The notes below the pieces were generated by a model. The model had not been told where the DNA came from. It did no database searches and worked only from the letters and a program-made list of their open reading frames with translations. A stretch of DNA of 64,000 nucleotides from an uncultured Prevotella sp. (GTDB lineage: Bacteria > Bacteroidota > Bacteroidia > Bacteroidales > Bacteroidaceae): positions 1 through 64,000 of the forward strand of contig ONQB01000003.1 in assembly GCA_900319905.1 (NCBI GenBank), given 5' to 3'. Made by a program: the position numbers and the translations under genes. Shown here piece after piece: positions 50,578 to 59,757 of this stretch. Every line of letters starts with the position of its first letter. The stretch's first letter is position 1.

Positions 50578-51615
50578 CTATTGTTGGAACAGGTCAGGCT
50601 GCATGATATTGCCCTGATAGGGATTGCGCCCAAGGTGGTCGTAAGCCAGTTTGGTGGCCATACGTCCACGCGGGGTGCGCTTGATGAAGCCTTCCATGAT
50701 GAGGAATGGCTCATATACATCTTCCACTGTGCCGGCGTCCTCACCAATGGCAGTGGCAATGGTCGACACGCCGACAGGACCACCACGGAACTTATCAATG
50801 ATGGTAGTGAGTATCTTGTTGTCCACCTCGTCAAGGCCATACGAGTCAATGTTGAGCGCGCCCAGGGCGAGCTTGGCAATGTCGGCGGTGATGGTGCCGT
50901 TGCCCTTCACTTGTGCGAAGTCACGCACACGCCGGAGCAGTCCGTTGGCGATACGTGGCGTACCGCGCGAGCGGCGGCTGATTTCTACGGCTGCCTCATC
51001 CTCAATGGGCACCTTCAGCAACCGTGCCGAACGCTTGATGATGTGCTGCAGCGTCTCCGGATCGTAGTATTCCAGATGCATGTTGATGCCGAAACGGGCA
51101 CGGAGCGGAGCGGTGAGCATACCAGACCGGGTGGTGGCACCGATAAGGGTGAAGGGGTTGAGGTCAATCTGAATGGAGCGGGCCGACGGACCCTTGTCAA
51201 TCATGATGTCGATGCGATAGTCCTCCATGGCCGAATAGAGGTATTCCTCCACCACGGGCTGCAAGCGGTGTATCTCATCGATGAAAAGCACGTCGCGCGG
51301 CTCCAGCGACGTGAGGATGCCGGCCAGGTCACCGGGCTTGTCGAGCACCGGGCCAGACGTGATCTTGAAACCCACGCCCAGCTCGTTGGCAATGATATTG
51401 CTCAGAGTGGTCTTGCCCAGTCCCGGCGGTCCGTAGAGCAGCGTATGGTCGAGCGGCTCACCACGGTATTTGGCGGCCTCCACAAAGACGCGCAGGTTGT
51501 CGACCACCTTCCGCTGGCCGTTGAAGTCGTCAAAGCGCAGAGGACGGAGCGCATTCTCAAAGTCACGTTCCTCCTTTGTTACCTTGTCACCATGTATATC
51601 GAACTCGTCGCTCAT
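50578..51615 (-). CDS. ruvB: Holliday junction branch migration ATPase RuvB
   Basis: The 345-residue AAA+ motor drives branch migration with RuvA. Features: [19 protein letters not shown], Walker [15 protein letters not shown] near residue 60, Walker [10 protein letters not shown], sensor [18 protein letters not shown] and the C-terminal winged helix ([17 protein letters not shown]). Start at 51615 gives the family length; a longer frame upstream adds 22 residues not seen in RuvB. A minus-strand -7 box TAACTTTG (51679-51686) lies upstream. RuvA and RuvC are not in the window. Confidence 0.96.
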   Translation of the reverse strand: MSDEFDIHGDKVTKEERDFENALRPLRFDDFNGQRKVVDNLRVFVEAAKYRGEPLDHTLLYGPPGLGKTTLSNIIANELGVGFKITSGPVLDKPGDLAGILTSLEPRDVLFIDEIHRLQPVVEEYLYSAMEDYRIDIMIDKGPSARSIQIDLNPFTLIGATTRSGMLTAPLRARFGINMHLEYYDPETLQHIIKRSARLLKVPIEDEAAVEISRRSRGTPRIANGLLRRVRDFAQVKGNGTITADIAKLALGALNIDSYGLDEVDNKILTTIIDKFRGGPVGVSTIATAIGEDAGTVEDVYEPFLIMEGFIKRTPRGRMATKLAYDHLGRNPYQGNIMQPDLFQQ

Positions 51616-51678
51616 CTGTATTGATATGTTTCTTGAAGATAATAAAAAGTTGCCCTTTCCTTCAGGCACTTCATTTTG

Positions 51679-51686
51679 CAAAGTTA
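51679..51686 (-). promoter_or_regulatory. -7 element of ruvB
   Basis: Plus strand CAAAGTTA, i.e. TAACTTTG, 64 bases before the ruvB start. No -33 box at normal spacing is clear. Confidence 0.45.
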
Positions 51687-51794
51687 CAAAAAGACAATGG
51701 AAAAGCGGAAGAAAAGAAAAAAAGTTCTTGGTCGATGCAAGTTTTTTTGGAAACCGTCATTTATCCAATAGCAAACAGCATAAACGACTACACT

Positions 51795-52451
51795 ATGAAA
51801 AAGCAAATGAAAACACTCGCCTTGGTTGCGATGTCTCTGCTGACCATCTCGTCCTTCACCGCCTGCGATGACGACTGGGACGATGAGCATTTCAGTCGCG
51901 CCGTGGTGACACTGAAGACGGAGCCATCCACTGGACAACCGTACATGCAGGTGACTGACTCCACGGTGGTATTCCCCACCAACCTCACTACTGCTCCCTA
52001 CGGTGGAAAGGAAGTGCGTGCCATCGTTGACTTCAAATTCGACGACAACGCCACTGCCCACGCCGGACGCTCGGTGACCGTGCTGAGGATGGACACTATC
52101 CGCACCAAGGACATGGCACCCAGCCTCAGCGACAACGACAAGGTCTACGGCAACGACCCGCTGGAGCTTATCAACTCATGGACCACCGTATGGGAGGACA
52201 ACTATCTCACCTTGCATTTCCAAACCGGATTCGGCGGAAACAAGACACATTACATCAATCTCATTCAGACTGCCAAGGACACCCTCGAACTGAGGCAAAA
52301 CGCCAATGGCGACACCGATGGACCCATCAGCAACGGTCTCATTGCCTTCAGGCTCAAGGACATCAGTCCGGACGACGGCAACCATATCATCCTGAAATGG
52401 AAATCATACAGGGGTGTCAAAACCATCAAACTGTCTGATTTGAGGAAATAA
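51795..52451 (+). CDS. NigD-like lipoprotein
   Basis: The 218-residue protein has a lipoprotein signal MKKQMKTLALVAMSLLTISS followed by FTAC, with lipid-bearing Cys24 and an Asp-rich start (DDDWDDEHF) after it. The beta-rich N-part (VVTLKTEPSTGQPYMQVTDS) and the C-part (VYGNDPLELINSWTTVWEDN, YLTLHFQTGFGGNKTHYINL) match the NigD family, first named from a Prevotella bacteriocin region. Despite that name, most members have no shown link to bacteriocins, and no bacteriocin gene lies nearby here. The start codon at 51795 opens the signal peptide; the longer frame upstream is not supported. Confidence 0.85.
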   Translation: MKKQMKTLALVAMSLLTISSFTACDDDWDDEHFSRAVVTLKTEPSTGQPYMQVTDSTVVFPTNLTTAPYGGKEVRAIVDFKFDDNATAHAGRSVTVLRMDTIRTKDMAPSLSDNDKVYGNDPLELINSWTTVWEDNYLTLHFQTGFGGNKTHYINLIQTAKDTLELRQNANGDTDGPISNGLIAFRLKDISPDDGNHIILKWKSYRGVKTIKLSDLRK

Positions 52452-52505
52452 CCAACCAAGAATAATAGACAAGGCAAAAGCAACGTTATCAAAGAGACAG
52501 CAAGG

Positions 52506-52648
52506 TGTATCAAAATCGGAGAAGTTCAGGAGTCCGGAAGTCCGGAAGTTCTGTCATTACTATAATGATACCTTATTATCAGATACTTATGCATTTGACT
52601 GAACTCCCGGGCTCCCGGACTTCCGAACTTCTCCAATCTTGACACCCC
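52506..52648. repeat. (GAAGTYCR)n hairpin element with GTATCAAAAT ends
   Basis: GTGTATCAAAATCGGAGAAGTTC at the left and GAACTTCTCCAATCTTGACACC at the right, with GAAGTYCR units and the TACTATAATGATACC centre shared with 35343-35481. It lies just before the ECF sigma factor gene. Confidence 0.8.
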
Positions 52649-52667
52649 TCCTTATCTCTTCAAGCAA

Positions 52668-53231
52668 ATGTTATCCATCGGGCTGAACAAAGAACAACGC
52701 ATCTTAGCGCAATTCGCACGTGGCGACCAACGCGCCATGGACGTGCTGTATGCCGACTATGCCGACTATCTGACAGGTGTGGCTGAACGCTATCTGCGGC
52801 AGCCAGACGACGTGCACGATGTCATGCAGGAAGCACTGATAAAGATCTTCTCGTCGATTCAGAACTTTGAATACCGAGGCAAAGGCTCGCTGAAGGCATG
52901 GCTCACCCGGGTGGTCATCAACGAGGCGCTCATCTTCCTAAGACAGAGCAAAAGGCTCAATGAGACCGACATCGAGAAGGTGCCCGACATCCCTGAGGAG
53001 GAACCACCCGACACTTCCTTCCTCTCACCCGAGCAGGCCAAGGCCGTCATCGACCAACTGCCTGATGGCTACCGAGCGGTGTTCAACCTATATGCCATTG
53101 AGGGAAAAAGCCATAAGGAGATTGCCGAAATGCTTCACATCAAGCCCGACACTTCGGCCTCACAATACCACAGAGCAAAAAATATGCTGGCCCGGATCAT
53201 CCGACAGCAATGCAAACAACCAATACGATGA
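52668..53231 (+). CDS. ECF-type RNA polymerase sigma factor
   Basis: The 187-residue sigma-70 relative has region 2 (MDVLYADYADYLTGVAERYL, DVMQEALIKIFSS, KGSLKAWLTRVVINEA) and region 4 (LPDGYRAVFNLYAIEGKSHK, EIAEMLHIKPDTSASQYHRA). A short acidic linker with PDIPEEEPPD joins them. The next gene overlaps by 4 bases (ATGA) and encodes a membrane protein with an anti-sigma-like N-terminus, so the pair is probably a sigma/anti-sigma unit responding to the envelope. The target genes are not evident. Confidence 0.92.
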   Translation: MLSIGLNKEQRILAQFARGDQRAMDVLYADYADYLTGVAERYLRQPDDVHDVMQEALIKIFSSIQNFEYRGKGSLKAWLTRVVINEALIFLRQSKRLNETDIEKVPDIPEEEPPDTSFLSPEQAKAVIDQLPDGYRAVFNLYAIEGKSHKEIAEMLHIKPDTSASQYHRAKNMLARIIRQQCKQPIR

Positions 53232-54526
53232 AAGAAGACTGGACCAAACAGATAGCCAAACGGGCGGCCGAGCACCGCAGCAAGGCACCTGACGGACTTT
53301 TGGATGATGTCCGAAAGGAGATGGAGCGTCGAGGTCTCTCCATCGAAACACCGCAACGGCACAAGACCTTGCCGCTTTGGACGCCGCGATGCACCGCTGT
53401 AGCTGTGGCAGCCACCGCGTTGGCACTCGCCATACCCGTCACGTGGATAGAACTGAAGAAACATGCTGACTCACCACAGATAGCGGCCAACGATTCGCAT
53501 ACGCAAACCATCAATCATCAGCCAAAGACAGCACTGCGCCCGTCAGCTGCCAATGCACCTTCCACTACGACAGCTGCCGCCTATGGTACTGCAAGTACAC
53601 TGGCTTCAACCTATGGACAGCCGAGCACTACTACATCAGTCACACGGCAGCTCACCGCACAAGACGCAGCCACCGGCAACGGAATGCTGACTGCAAACTC
53701 GAAGTCGGATGAGCCTGCGACTTCCAACACATCATCCACCGACAACCACCATGATGACGCACCAACGACAGTTCAACCGGCTCCTCAGACACAACACCAC
53801 ACAACGACAAGGCGCAGTTACGACGACCCTTATGCTACAAACGACCTTGCCTTGAACGACCTTGCCACCAGCCGTACGCACAAGGCATCGCTGTCGGTTG
53901 GAGCTTTCTATGGGGCCGGCAACAGCGAGGGCAACATGGGCAACCCACATCTCGACGCAGCATCCGATCCCTTGTTCTACGACTATGACAACCATTTGGT
54001 GCTGGGCTTTGTCAACGAACCGCTGAAGGTGGAGGCTCACCACAACATGCCACTGCGGGCAGGACTGAACGTGGCTTACCATCTGTCACCGCGATGGGGC
54101 GTGCAGACGGGACTGACCTACAGCTACCTGTCGTCGGACATCACAACGACGTATGTCAGCAACACCGTCGTCACCAAGCAGCACCTGCACTATCTGGGCA
54201 TACCACTTACGGCAAGCTACACCATCGTCGGCAACGAACGCTGGAAGGCTTACATCATGGCTGGCGGCATGGCTGAGAAACTGATAAAGGGACAGGCTAC
54301 AGACAACTACAGCGACCATACCTCCAACATCAGCGAGCATCGGCTGCAATGGTCGGTGAAGGCAGCGGCAGGAGCCTCCTACCATGTCACACCACTGCTG
54401 AGCATCTATGTGGAGCCGGGCGTGAGCCATTACTTTGACAACCACAGCGGGGTGGTCAATGTCTATAAGAACCGTCCTACCACCTTCACGCTGGACATGG
54501 GTGTGAGGATGGACATCAACAAATAA
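53228..54526 (+). CDS. anti-sigma-like membrane protein fused to an outer-membrane beta-barrel
   Basis: The 432-residue protein has a cytoplasmic N-part (MKEDWTKQIAKRAAEHRSKAPDG is split here as MKEDWTKQIAKRAAEHRS), one membrane helix at about 57-75 (AVAVAATALALAIPVTW), and a Ser/Thr/Ala-rich linker of about 130 residues (TTTAAAYGTASTLASTYG). From about 215 to the end it shows an eight-stranded barrel of the PorT/OmpA-like type (ASLSVGAFYGAGNSEG, WGVQTGLTYSYLSSD, FTLDMGVRMDINK). Such a layout would span the whole envelope: inner-membrane anti-sigma part, periplasmic linker, outer-membrane barrel. It is coupled to the sigma factor gene. The topology is inferred from hydrophobicity alone. Confidence 0.78.
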   Translation: MKEDWTKQIAKRAAEHRSKAPDGLLDDVRKEMERRGLSIETPQRHKTLPLWTPRCTAVAVAATALALAIPVTWIELKKHADSPQIAANDSHTQTINHQPKTALRPSAANAPSTTTAAAYGTASTLASTYGQPSTTTSVTRQLTAQDAATGNGMLTANSKSDEPATSNTSSTDNHHDDAPTTVQPAPQTQHHTTTRRSYDDPYATNDLALNDLATSRTHKASLSVGAFYGAGNSEGNMGNPHLDAASDPLFYDYDNHLVLGFVNEPLKVEAHHNMPLRAGLNVAYHLSPRWGVQTGLTYSYLSSDITTTYVSNTVVTKQHLHYLGIPLTASYTIVGNERWKAYIMAGGMAEKLIKGQATDNYSDHTSNISEHRLQWSVKAAAGASYHVTPLLSIYVEPGVSHYFDNHSGVVNVYKNRPTTFTLDMGVRMDINK

Positions 54527-54540
54527 ACAGGAATTTGATC

Positions 54541-54686
54541 AAGCCCCACCCCCGCGCTTTGCGCGGCTCCCTCCCCCAAATGGGGAGGGCTAGCTTGCAT
54601 TGCTATATCGGCCAACCCCAAGCCCCACCCCCGCGCTTCGCGCGGCTCCCTCCCCCAAATGGGGAGGGCTAGTTTGCATTGCTATA
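54541..54686. repeat. two direct 67-bp copies, each with two hairpins
   Basis: Copies at 54541-54607 and 54620-54686 are nearly identical. Each contains CCGCGC-TT-GCGCGG-type and CTCCCCCAAATGGGGAG inverted pairs and ends TTGCATTGCTATA. One loop base differs (CTTTG against CTTCG). Confidence 0.85.
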
Positions 54687-54786
54687 CCAAAGGCAACCGC
54701 ATCATTTTCAAGATTTTCCTTTTTATTTTATGCGAAGCGATTTTCTATCCAATAGGTGAGGGCTGATTTTATGCAAAGCAATTTTA

Positions 54787-54937
54787 CGCGAAGCGATTTT
54801 CGTCATCGACAGGCATACCCCCCGGTGTTGGGACAGAAGCAAAGGGGCAGACTGCGAGCTTGCTCGCAAGGCTGCCCCTTTACTTCTGGCCCATCGCTCC
54901 ATTGAGGAGCGAAAGCCTGGCGAGGACTATTTTCCTT
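54787..54937 (+). repeat. dispersed double-hairpin element, copy C
   Basis: Third member of the family at 19114-19468. Same flanks (GCGAAGCGATTTTCGTCATC, GGAGCGAAAGCCTGG) and the same GCGAGCTTGCTCG loop, but a different stem: AGAAGCAAAGGGGCAG (54835-54850) pairs with 54872-54887 with one mismatch. Confidence 0.8.
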
Positions 54938-54957
54938 TAACTACAAACATCGCGATT

Positions 54958-55018
54958 TTACCACGGCGTGGTAACGCCATTACCACGGCAAGGTAACTCT
55001 ATTACCACGGCGTGGTAA
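54958..55018. repeat. three TTACCACGGCGTGGTAA palindromes at 22-bp period
   Basis: Copies at 54958-54974, 54980-54996 (GGCAAGG variant) and 55002-55018. Each is a near-perfect 17-bp palindrome. A TTTCGCCGAAA palindrome follows at about 55026. Confidence 0.85.
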
Positions 55019-55082
55019 TCTCATCGTTTCGCCGAAATGATGCCACCGCTTCAGCCTGACAGCACCCCCCGTTAAAACAACA

Positions 55083-55121
55083 GCCCCGCCCTTCGATGCC
55101 TCAGCATCGACAAGGCGGGGC
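55083..55121. terminator. strong hairpin, terminator of the sugar transferase gene
   Basis: GCCCCGCC (55083-55090) pairs with GGCGGGGC (55114-55121) and TCGATGC with GCATCGA inside. On the minus strand a TGTTTTAA run follows. It lies 75 bases beyond the stop of the gene at 55196. Confidence 0.7.
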
Positions 55122-55195
55122 CTTTACTCCTAATCCTTACTTATATCTATATAACTTATTATACTCGTCGGCAAGAAGGCCGGCGCTTTTCACTA

Positions 55196-56680
55196 TCAAT
55201 ATGCGTTTTTGTCGTGTACGAAGAACGACTTCACCGTCTTGGCGATAATCAGCAGGTCAAGCCATGGTGTCCAATGCTCCACATACCAGATGTCACACTT
55301 CACACGGTCCTCCATCTGCCACAACTCCTTGGTCTCACCGCGAAAACCATTGACCTGAGCCCATCCCGTGATGCCCGGTTTGCAGAACAGGCGCACCATG
55401 TACTTATCGATGAGCTTGCCATACATCTCCGTATGGTGAAGCATGTGCGGGCGTGGACCCACAATGCTCATGTCGCCCTTGAGCACATTGAAGAACTGGG
55501 GCAGCTCGTCAATGTTTGTCTTACGCATGAAGTTGCCAAAGGGGAACTTGCGGGGGTCGTGCTCAGTGGCCTGCACAGAGTCTGCATCCTTGTTGACATG
55601 CATTGAGCGGAATTTATAGCAGTAGAATGTGTTGCCATCGAGTCCCGTTCGTGCCTGCTTGAAGAAGATAGGGCCGGGGCTCGACAGCTTGATGATGATG
55701 CCTACCACAAGGATAATCGGCAACAGGCAGATACACACCGTCAGGCTGAAAGCAATGTCGAAGGCACGCTTCAGAAGGCGGTTGCCCGGTTCCTGCAACG
55801 GCTCCAGGCGATGGAAGTAGAACACATCATTGCTAATCTTCACGGGAATGAGCTTCATGTCGCATTCCTCAAACGTACGCGGCACGTAGATGAAGCGTAT
55901 CACATTGCGGTCGCATGAATGGATGATGCGGTAGATCTCCCGTTCATCGGAATGCGACAGGCTGCAATAGAGCTCCTGCGCCTTCGGTTGCTCGGTCACA
56001 TTCTTGTCAAGCTCGTCCAGACGCTTATTGAGGTCAGCCAACGTTCCAAGGTACTTTAAGCCTTCCGGCTCCTGCGTCATACGCGTATCGGCGTAGTAGC
56101 CCGCCACACGGTAGCCAACGCTCAACGACTCCACAAAACGATTGTAGAGAACAGCCAGAGCGGGATCGTTGCCCACAAACAATACCGAGCGTGAGTTCTT
56201 GCCATTGGCACGCATATAACGAAGCAAGCCAAGTTCGATAAGACGCGATAAGAAGATGGTCAAGAACTCAGCGGCTCCAAAGATGACCACAAACCTGAAC
56301 AGATTGCCGCTGTTGGTACTGCCAGCTAAGAAACGAAGCATCAATCCCATGGAAGAGACCTGAAGCAGAACCAGACAAAGCACGTTGACCAGCATATCCT
56401 TCAACTTCAGCAAACGACGATTGATGATGGTGTGGAAGAAGTATTGGGCGATAAGCATCGTGAAGTTCATCACCAGTATGGTTACCCGCGTGGCCTTGTC
56501 TATATACGGAGGGACCAAATCGCGGAAGAAAACAAAAGCAAGCCACATAATGCCATTAAGGATTAGAAAATCCATAATGAACACGATGATCTTCACGTAT
56601 ATACTGCCACTAGAGAGCGTATGAACCTTACCACTCTCTATGTTGGCGCTAATGATGCTCTGTTTACCTTGGTCAACCAT
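55196..56680 (-). CDS. undecaprenyl-phosphate glycosylphosphotransferase (WcaJ-like)
   Basis: The 494-residue membrane enzyme starts surface polysaccharide synthesis by moving a sugar phosphate from a UDP sugar to undecaprenyl phosphate. It has four to five N-terminal helices (about 28-160), a Rossmann-like CoA-binding segment (SVLFVGNDPALAVLYN), and a C-terminal bacterial sugar transferase domain. That domain has the KRAFDIAFSLTVCICLLPII membrane hairpin, FYCYKFRSMHVNKDADS, TNIDELPQFFNVLKGDMSIV, GPRPHMLHH and the closing GITGWAQVNGFRGET block. A clear promoter sits at 56784-56815. The sugar is not readable. Most polysaccharide genes that would accompany it are not in the window; a Wzx-like gene is at 58272. 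Confidence 0.9.
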   Translation of the reverse strand: MVDQGKQSIISANIESGKVHTLSSGSIYVKIIVFIMDFLILNGIMWLAFVFFRDLVPPYIDKATRVTILVMNFTMLIAQYFFHTIINRRLLKLKDMLVNVLCLVLLQVSSMGLMLRFLAGSTNSGNLFRFVVIFGAAEFLTIFLSRLIELGLLRYMRANGKNSRSVLFVGNDPALAVLYNRFVESLSVGYRVAGYYADTRMTQEPEGLKYLGTLADLNKRLDELDKNVTEQPKAQELYCSLSHSDEREIYRIIHSCDRNVIRFIYVPRTFEECDMKLIPVKISNDVFYFHRLEPLQEPGNRLLKRAFDIAFSLTVCICLLPIILVVGIIIKLSSPGPIFFKQARTGLDGNTFYCYKFRSMHVNKDADSVQATEHDPRKFPFGNFMRKTNIDELPQFFNVLKGDMSIVGPRPHMLHHTEMYGKLIDKYMVRLFCKPGITGWAQVNGFRGETKELWQMEDRVKCDIWYVEHWTPWLDLLIIAKTVKSFFVHDKNAY

Positions 56681-56783
56681 ACATTACACTAATAACTGTC
56701 ACTTTTTGTCCAGATTAAAAGACTGCTCCAGAAAGCAATTCAAGCATACGCCCTAAAGCCATCCTCTTACTTTTTTATTTGGG

Positions 56784-56815
56784 CAAAGTTAATAAGAATA
56801 CTTGTAATAAACAAA
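56784..56815 (-). promoter_or_regulatory. sigma-ABfr promoter of the sugar transferase gene
   Basis: Minus strand TTTG (56812-56815), 20-bp spacer, TAACTTTG (56784-56791). It leaves a leader of about 100 bases before the start at 56680. Confidence 0.75.
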
Positions 56816-56959
56816 CTTTTTTTGTTTCAAATACTTTAGAAAATGAAATTGCAGGGTATCTTTTGCATTGATATTTAGATTTAAGCCTGTCAAAAAAGAT
56901 ACTCTTGCATCTTTTCATGCTTTTACAAGGTCAGCGAATAGTTTTTCACAAGATTTTCG

Positions 56960-56967
56960 TAATTTTG
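56960..56967 (+). promoter_or_regulatory. -7 element of the SpmA/SpmB-like gene
   Basis: TAATTTTG only 8 bases before the ATG at 56976, which would give a very short leader. The -33 box is not clear. Confidence 0.4.
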
Positions 56968-56975
56968 CAGCCGTT

Positions 56976-58208
56976 ATGGTACTGAATTACATTTGGATAG
57001 CATTCTTTGTCATTGCTTTCCTCTTCGCAGGCGTGCAGCTCTGCATGGGCGACGTCACTATTTTTCAAAGGATTGTGGACTCCACGTTCGACACATCGAA
57101 AACCGCCTTTGAGACATCCCTCGGTCTGACGGGTGTGCTGGCCTTATGGCTGGGCATCATGAAGATAGGCGAGAAAGCAGGTGCAGTGAATGCGCTGGCC
57201 CGCTTGCTAAGTCCAGTATTCACCCGGTTGTTTCCGGACATTCCCAAGAACCATCCGGCCATGGGCAGCATCTTTATGAACATCGCCGCCAACATGCTGG
57301 GCCTTGACAATGCCGCAACCCCTACCGGCCTCAAAGCCATGCAGCAACTGCAAGAGCTCAATCCCAAGAAAGACACAGCCACCAATCCGATGATCATGTT
57401 CCTCGTGATGAACACTTCCGGACTGACCATCATTCCCACTACCATTCTCGCCTTCCGTGCATCCTACGGTGCCGCACAACCCACCGACGTGTTCATCCCC
57501 ATTCTGCTGGCCACGACGATAGCCACGCTCTGCGGCATCATCATCACCGCCACTTGGTCGCGCATCAACATCTTCACCCCGTCCATGCTCGCCATCCTCC
57601 TCGGTCTCTGTGTCTTCGTGGGTGCCATCATGCTCGGCTTCAGCCAGATGGACCGCACTACCATGGCCACCGTTACCTCCGTGGTCAGCAATCTCATCCT
57701 GCTGTCGGTCATCGTAGGCTTCATCGTATGGGGCATGACGAAGAAGATCAATGTCTACGACGCCTTCATCGAAGGCGCCAAGGAGGGCTTCCAAACCGCT
57801 GTCCGCATCATCCCTTACCTGGTCGCCATTCTCGTGGCTGTGGGCGTGTTCCGTGCCTCGGGTGCCATGAACATGCTCATCGACGCCATCGCATGGCTGG
57901 TGAAACAGTGCGGGCTCAACGCTGACTTCGTAGGCGCACTGCCCACCGCCTTCATGAAACCGCTCTCGGGAAGTGGCGCCAGAGGCATGATGCTCGAGGC
58001 CATGAAGACTTACGGCCCTGACTCGTTCGTGGGACGCCTGAGCTGTATCATGCAGGGCTCCACCGACACTACCTTCTATATCCTCGCCGTCTACTTCGGA
58101 TCAGTCAATATCAAATACACACGTCACGCCGTAGGCTGCGGACTGCTCGCCGACGCCATCGGCACCGTGGCAGCCATCGTCATCGCCTACATCTTCTTCG
58201 GAAACTAA
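56976..58208 (+). CDS. SpmA-SpmB-type nucleoside recognition (Gate) membrane protein
   Basis: The 410-residue membrane protein has two Gate-type domains in tandem: the SpmA-like half (TAFETSLGLTGVLALWLGIM, NIAANMLGLDNAATPTGLKA) and the SpmB-like half from about 215 (GFQTAVRIIPYLVAILVAVG, ALPTAFMKPLSGSGARGMML, GSTDTTFYILAVYFGS). In spore formers these are separate spore maturation proteins; a joined form is common in Bacteroidetes, which do not sporulate. The substrate is unknown. The ATG at 56976 is chosen because the upstream frame carries the -7 box and no conserved residues. Confidence 0.85.
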   Translation: MVLNYIWIAFFVIAFLFAGVQLCMGDVTIFQRIVDSTFDTSKTAFETSLGLTGVLALWLGIMKIGEKAGAVNALARLLSPVFTRLFPDIPKNHPAMGSIFMNIAANMLGLDNAATPTGLKAMQQLQELNPKKDTATNPMIMFLVMNTSGLTIIPTTILAFRASYGAAQPTDVFIPILLATTIATLCGIIITATWSRINIFTPSMLAILLGLCVFVGAIMLGFSQMDRTTMATVTSVVSNLILLSVIVGFIVWGMTKKINVYDAFIEGAKEGFQTAVRIIPYLVAILVAVGVFRASGAMNMLIDAIAWLVKQCGLNADFVGALPTAFMKPLSGSGARGMMLEAMKTYGPDSFVGRLSCIMQGSTDTTFYILAVYFGSVNIKYTRHAVGCGLLADAIGTVAAIVIAYIFFGN

Positions 58209-58271
58209 CAACGCTGACGACACATTATTATATATCATATTAACGTCGTAAAATAAACATTATCATTGATT

Positions 58272-59750
58272 ATGGCTAGCTTGAAATCACTTCTCAAAGA
58301 TACCGCCATCTATGGCATTAGCAGCATAGCCGGACGTTTCGTCAACTACCTGCTCGTCCCCATCGAGACCTACGCATGGGCGGCCAGCGGCGGTCAGTTC
58401 GGCATCATCACCAATGTATACAGCTACATCGGCCTGCTCATCATCCTGCTCACATTTGGCATGGAGACTACGTTCTTCCGCTTCGCCAACAAAGAAGGCG
58501 AGAACGCGAAGATGGTCTACTCCACTGCCCTGCGCATGGTGGGCACCGTCGCACTGGTGTTCTCACTGCTCGTCATTATCTTCCTCAAACCACTGGCCAC
58601 CGCTATGGGCTACGCCAATCACATCTGGTACATCGGCACCATGGCGGTTTGTGTGGCCGTAGACGCATGGTCGGCCATCATGTTCGACTACCTGCGTTAT
58701 CAGCACAAGCCGTGGAAGTTCATGCTGCTCAAACTGGCCAACATCTTCACCAACGTAGTCCTTGTGGGCCTCTTCCTCTTAGTGCTGCCCCACTTCGGTG
58801 TGTTCATCCCCGGGCTTTACGATGCCAACGGCACACCCGACGTTGCCATCGTGTTCTATGTCAACCTCTTCGTGTCAGCCTTCACACTGCTGTTGCTCTA
58901 CAAGGAAATGAGCGGTGTGACCTTTGGCTTCGACCGTGCACTGTGCCGCCGCATGCTCTCCTACACCTGGCCGATGCTCATCCTCGGCCTCGCGGGACAG
59001 CTCAACCAGAGCGCCTCAACGCTGATCTTCCCTTATTTCTACAACGGTCCTATCGCCGAAGCCCACGCCCAGCTCGGCATCTATGGCGCCACCATCAAGA
59101 TAGCCATGATCATGGTGATCATCACCCAGGCTTTCCGCTTTGCCTACGAACCGTTCGTCTTTGGCAATAAGGACGCCGACAAAAAAGACACCTACGCCAA
59201 GGTTATGAAGTACTACATCATCTTCACGCTGCTGGCCTACCTCGCTGTCATCGGGTACATGGACATCCTGCGCCATATCGTGGCCCGCAGCTACTGGGAA
59301 GGCTTGAAGGTAGTGCCCATCGTGATGGCTGCCGAAATCATGTTCGGCATCTACTTCAACCTGAGCTTCTGGTACAAGCTCACCGACCGCACTATCTGGG
59401 GTGCCTACTTCTCCGGTCTGGGCTGTGCGGTGCTGATCATCATCGACGTCATCTTCATCCCACGCTTCAGCTACATGGCCTGTGCATGGGCCGGCTTCGC
59501 TGCCTATGGCATCTGCATGGTGGCCAGTTACTTCTTCGGACAGAAGTACTACCCCATCAACTATCCACTGCGCGACATCGGCTTCTACGTACTGCTGGCC
59601 GCCATCATCTTCGGCATTATGACCTGGGGCAACGCCCACCTGGGCACCTGGCTCTCGCTCGGTGTCAACACGTTGCTACTCGTGGCCTTCCTGGCCGTCA
59701 TCATCAAGCGTGACTTCGGCACCGTGCTGCGCAAACGGCTGAAGCGGTAA
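58272..59750 (+). CDS. polysaccharide flippase, Wzx-like
   Basis: The 492-residue membrane protein has about 12-14 helices and the MOP-superfamily start SLLKDTAIYGISSIAGRFVN, followed by VYSYIGLLIILLTFGMETTF. The polysaccharide synthesis type flips lipid-linked oligosaccharides across the inner membrane. It starts 63 bases after the SpmAB-like gene and ends 7 bases before the MATE gene, so they are likely cotranscribed. A nearby WcaJ-like enzyme fits a common polysaccharide pathway, although glycosyltransferases are missing here. Confidence 0.88.
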   Translation: MASLKSLLKDTAIYGISSIAGRFVNYLLVPIETYAWAASGGQFGIITNVYSYIGLLIILLTFGMETTFFRFANKEGENAKMVYSTALRMVGTVALVFSLLVIIFLKPLATAMGYANHIWYIGTMAVCVAVDAWSAIMFDYLRYQHKPWKFMLLKLANIFTNVVLVGLFLLVLPHFGVFIPGLYDANGTPDVAIVFYVNLFVSAFTLLLLYKEMSGVTFGFDRALCRRMLSYTWPMLILGLAGQLNQSASTLIFPYFYNGPIAEAHAQLGIYGATIKIAMIMVIITQAFRFAYEPFVFGNKDADKKDTYAKVMKYYIIFTLLAYLAVIGYMDILRHIVARSYWEGLKVVPIVMAAEIMFGIYFNLSFWYKLTDRTIWGAYFSGLGCAVLIIIDVIFIPRFSYMACAWAGFAAYGICMVASYFFGQKYYPINYPLRDIGFYVLLAAIIFGIMTWGNAHLGTWLSLGVNTLLLVAFLAVIIKRDFGTVLRKRLKR

Positions 59751-59757
59751 TTAGGCT

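Noticed and set aside
51795-52451. NigD-like lipoprotein taken as sign of a bacteriocin locus
   Set aside because: The family is widespread and no bacteriocin, immunity or export gene lies nearby.
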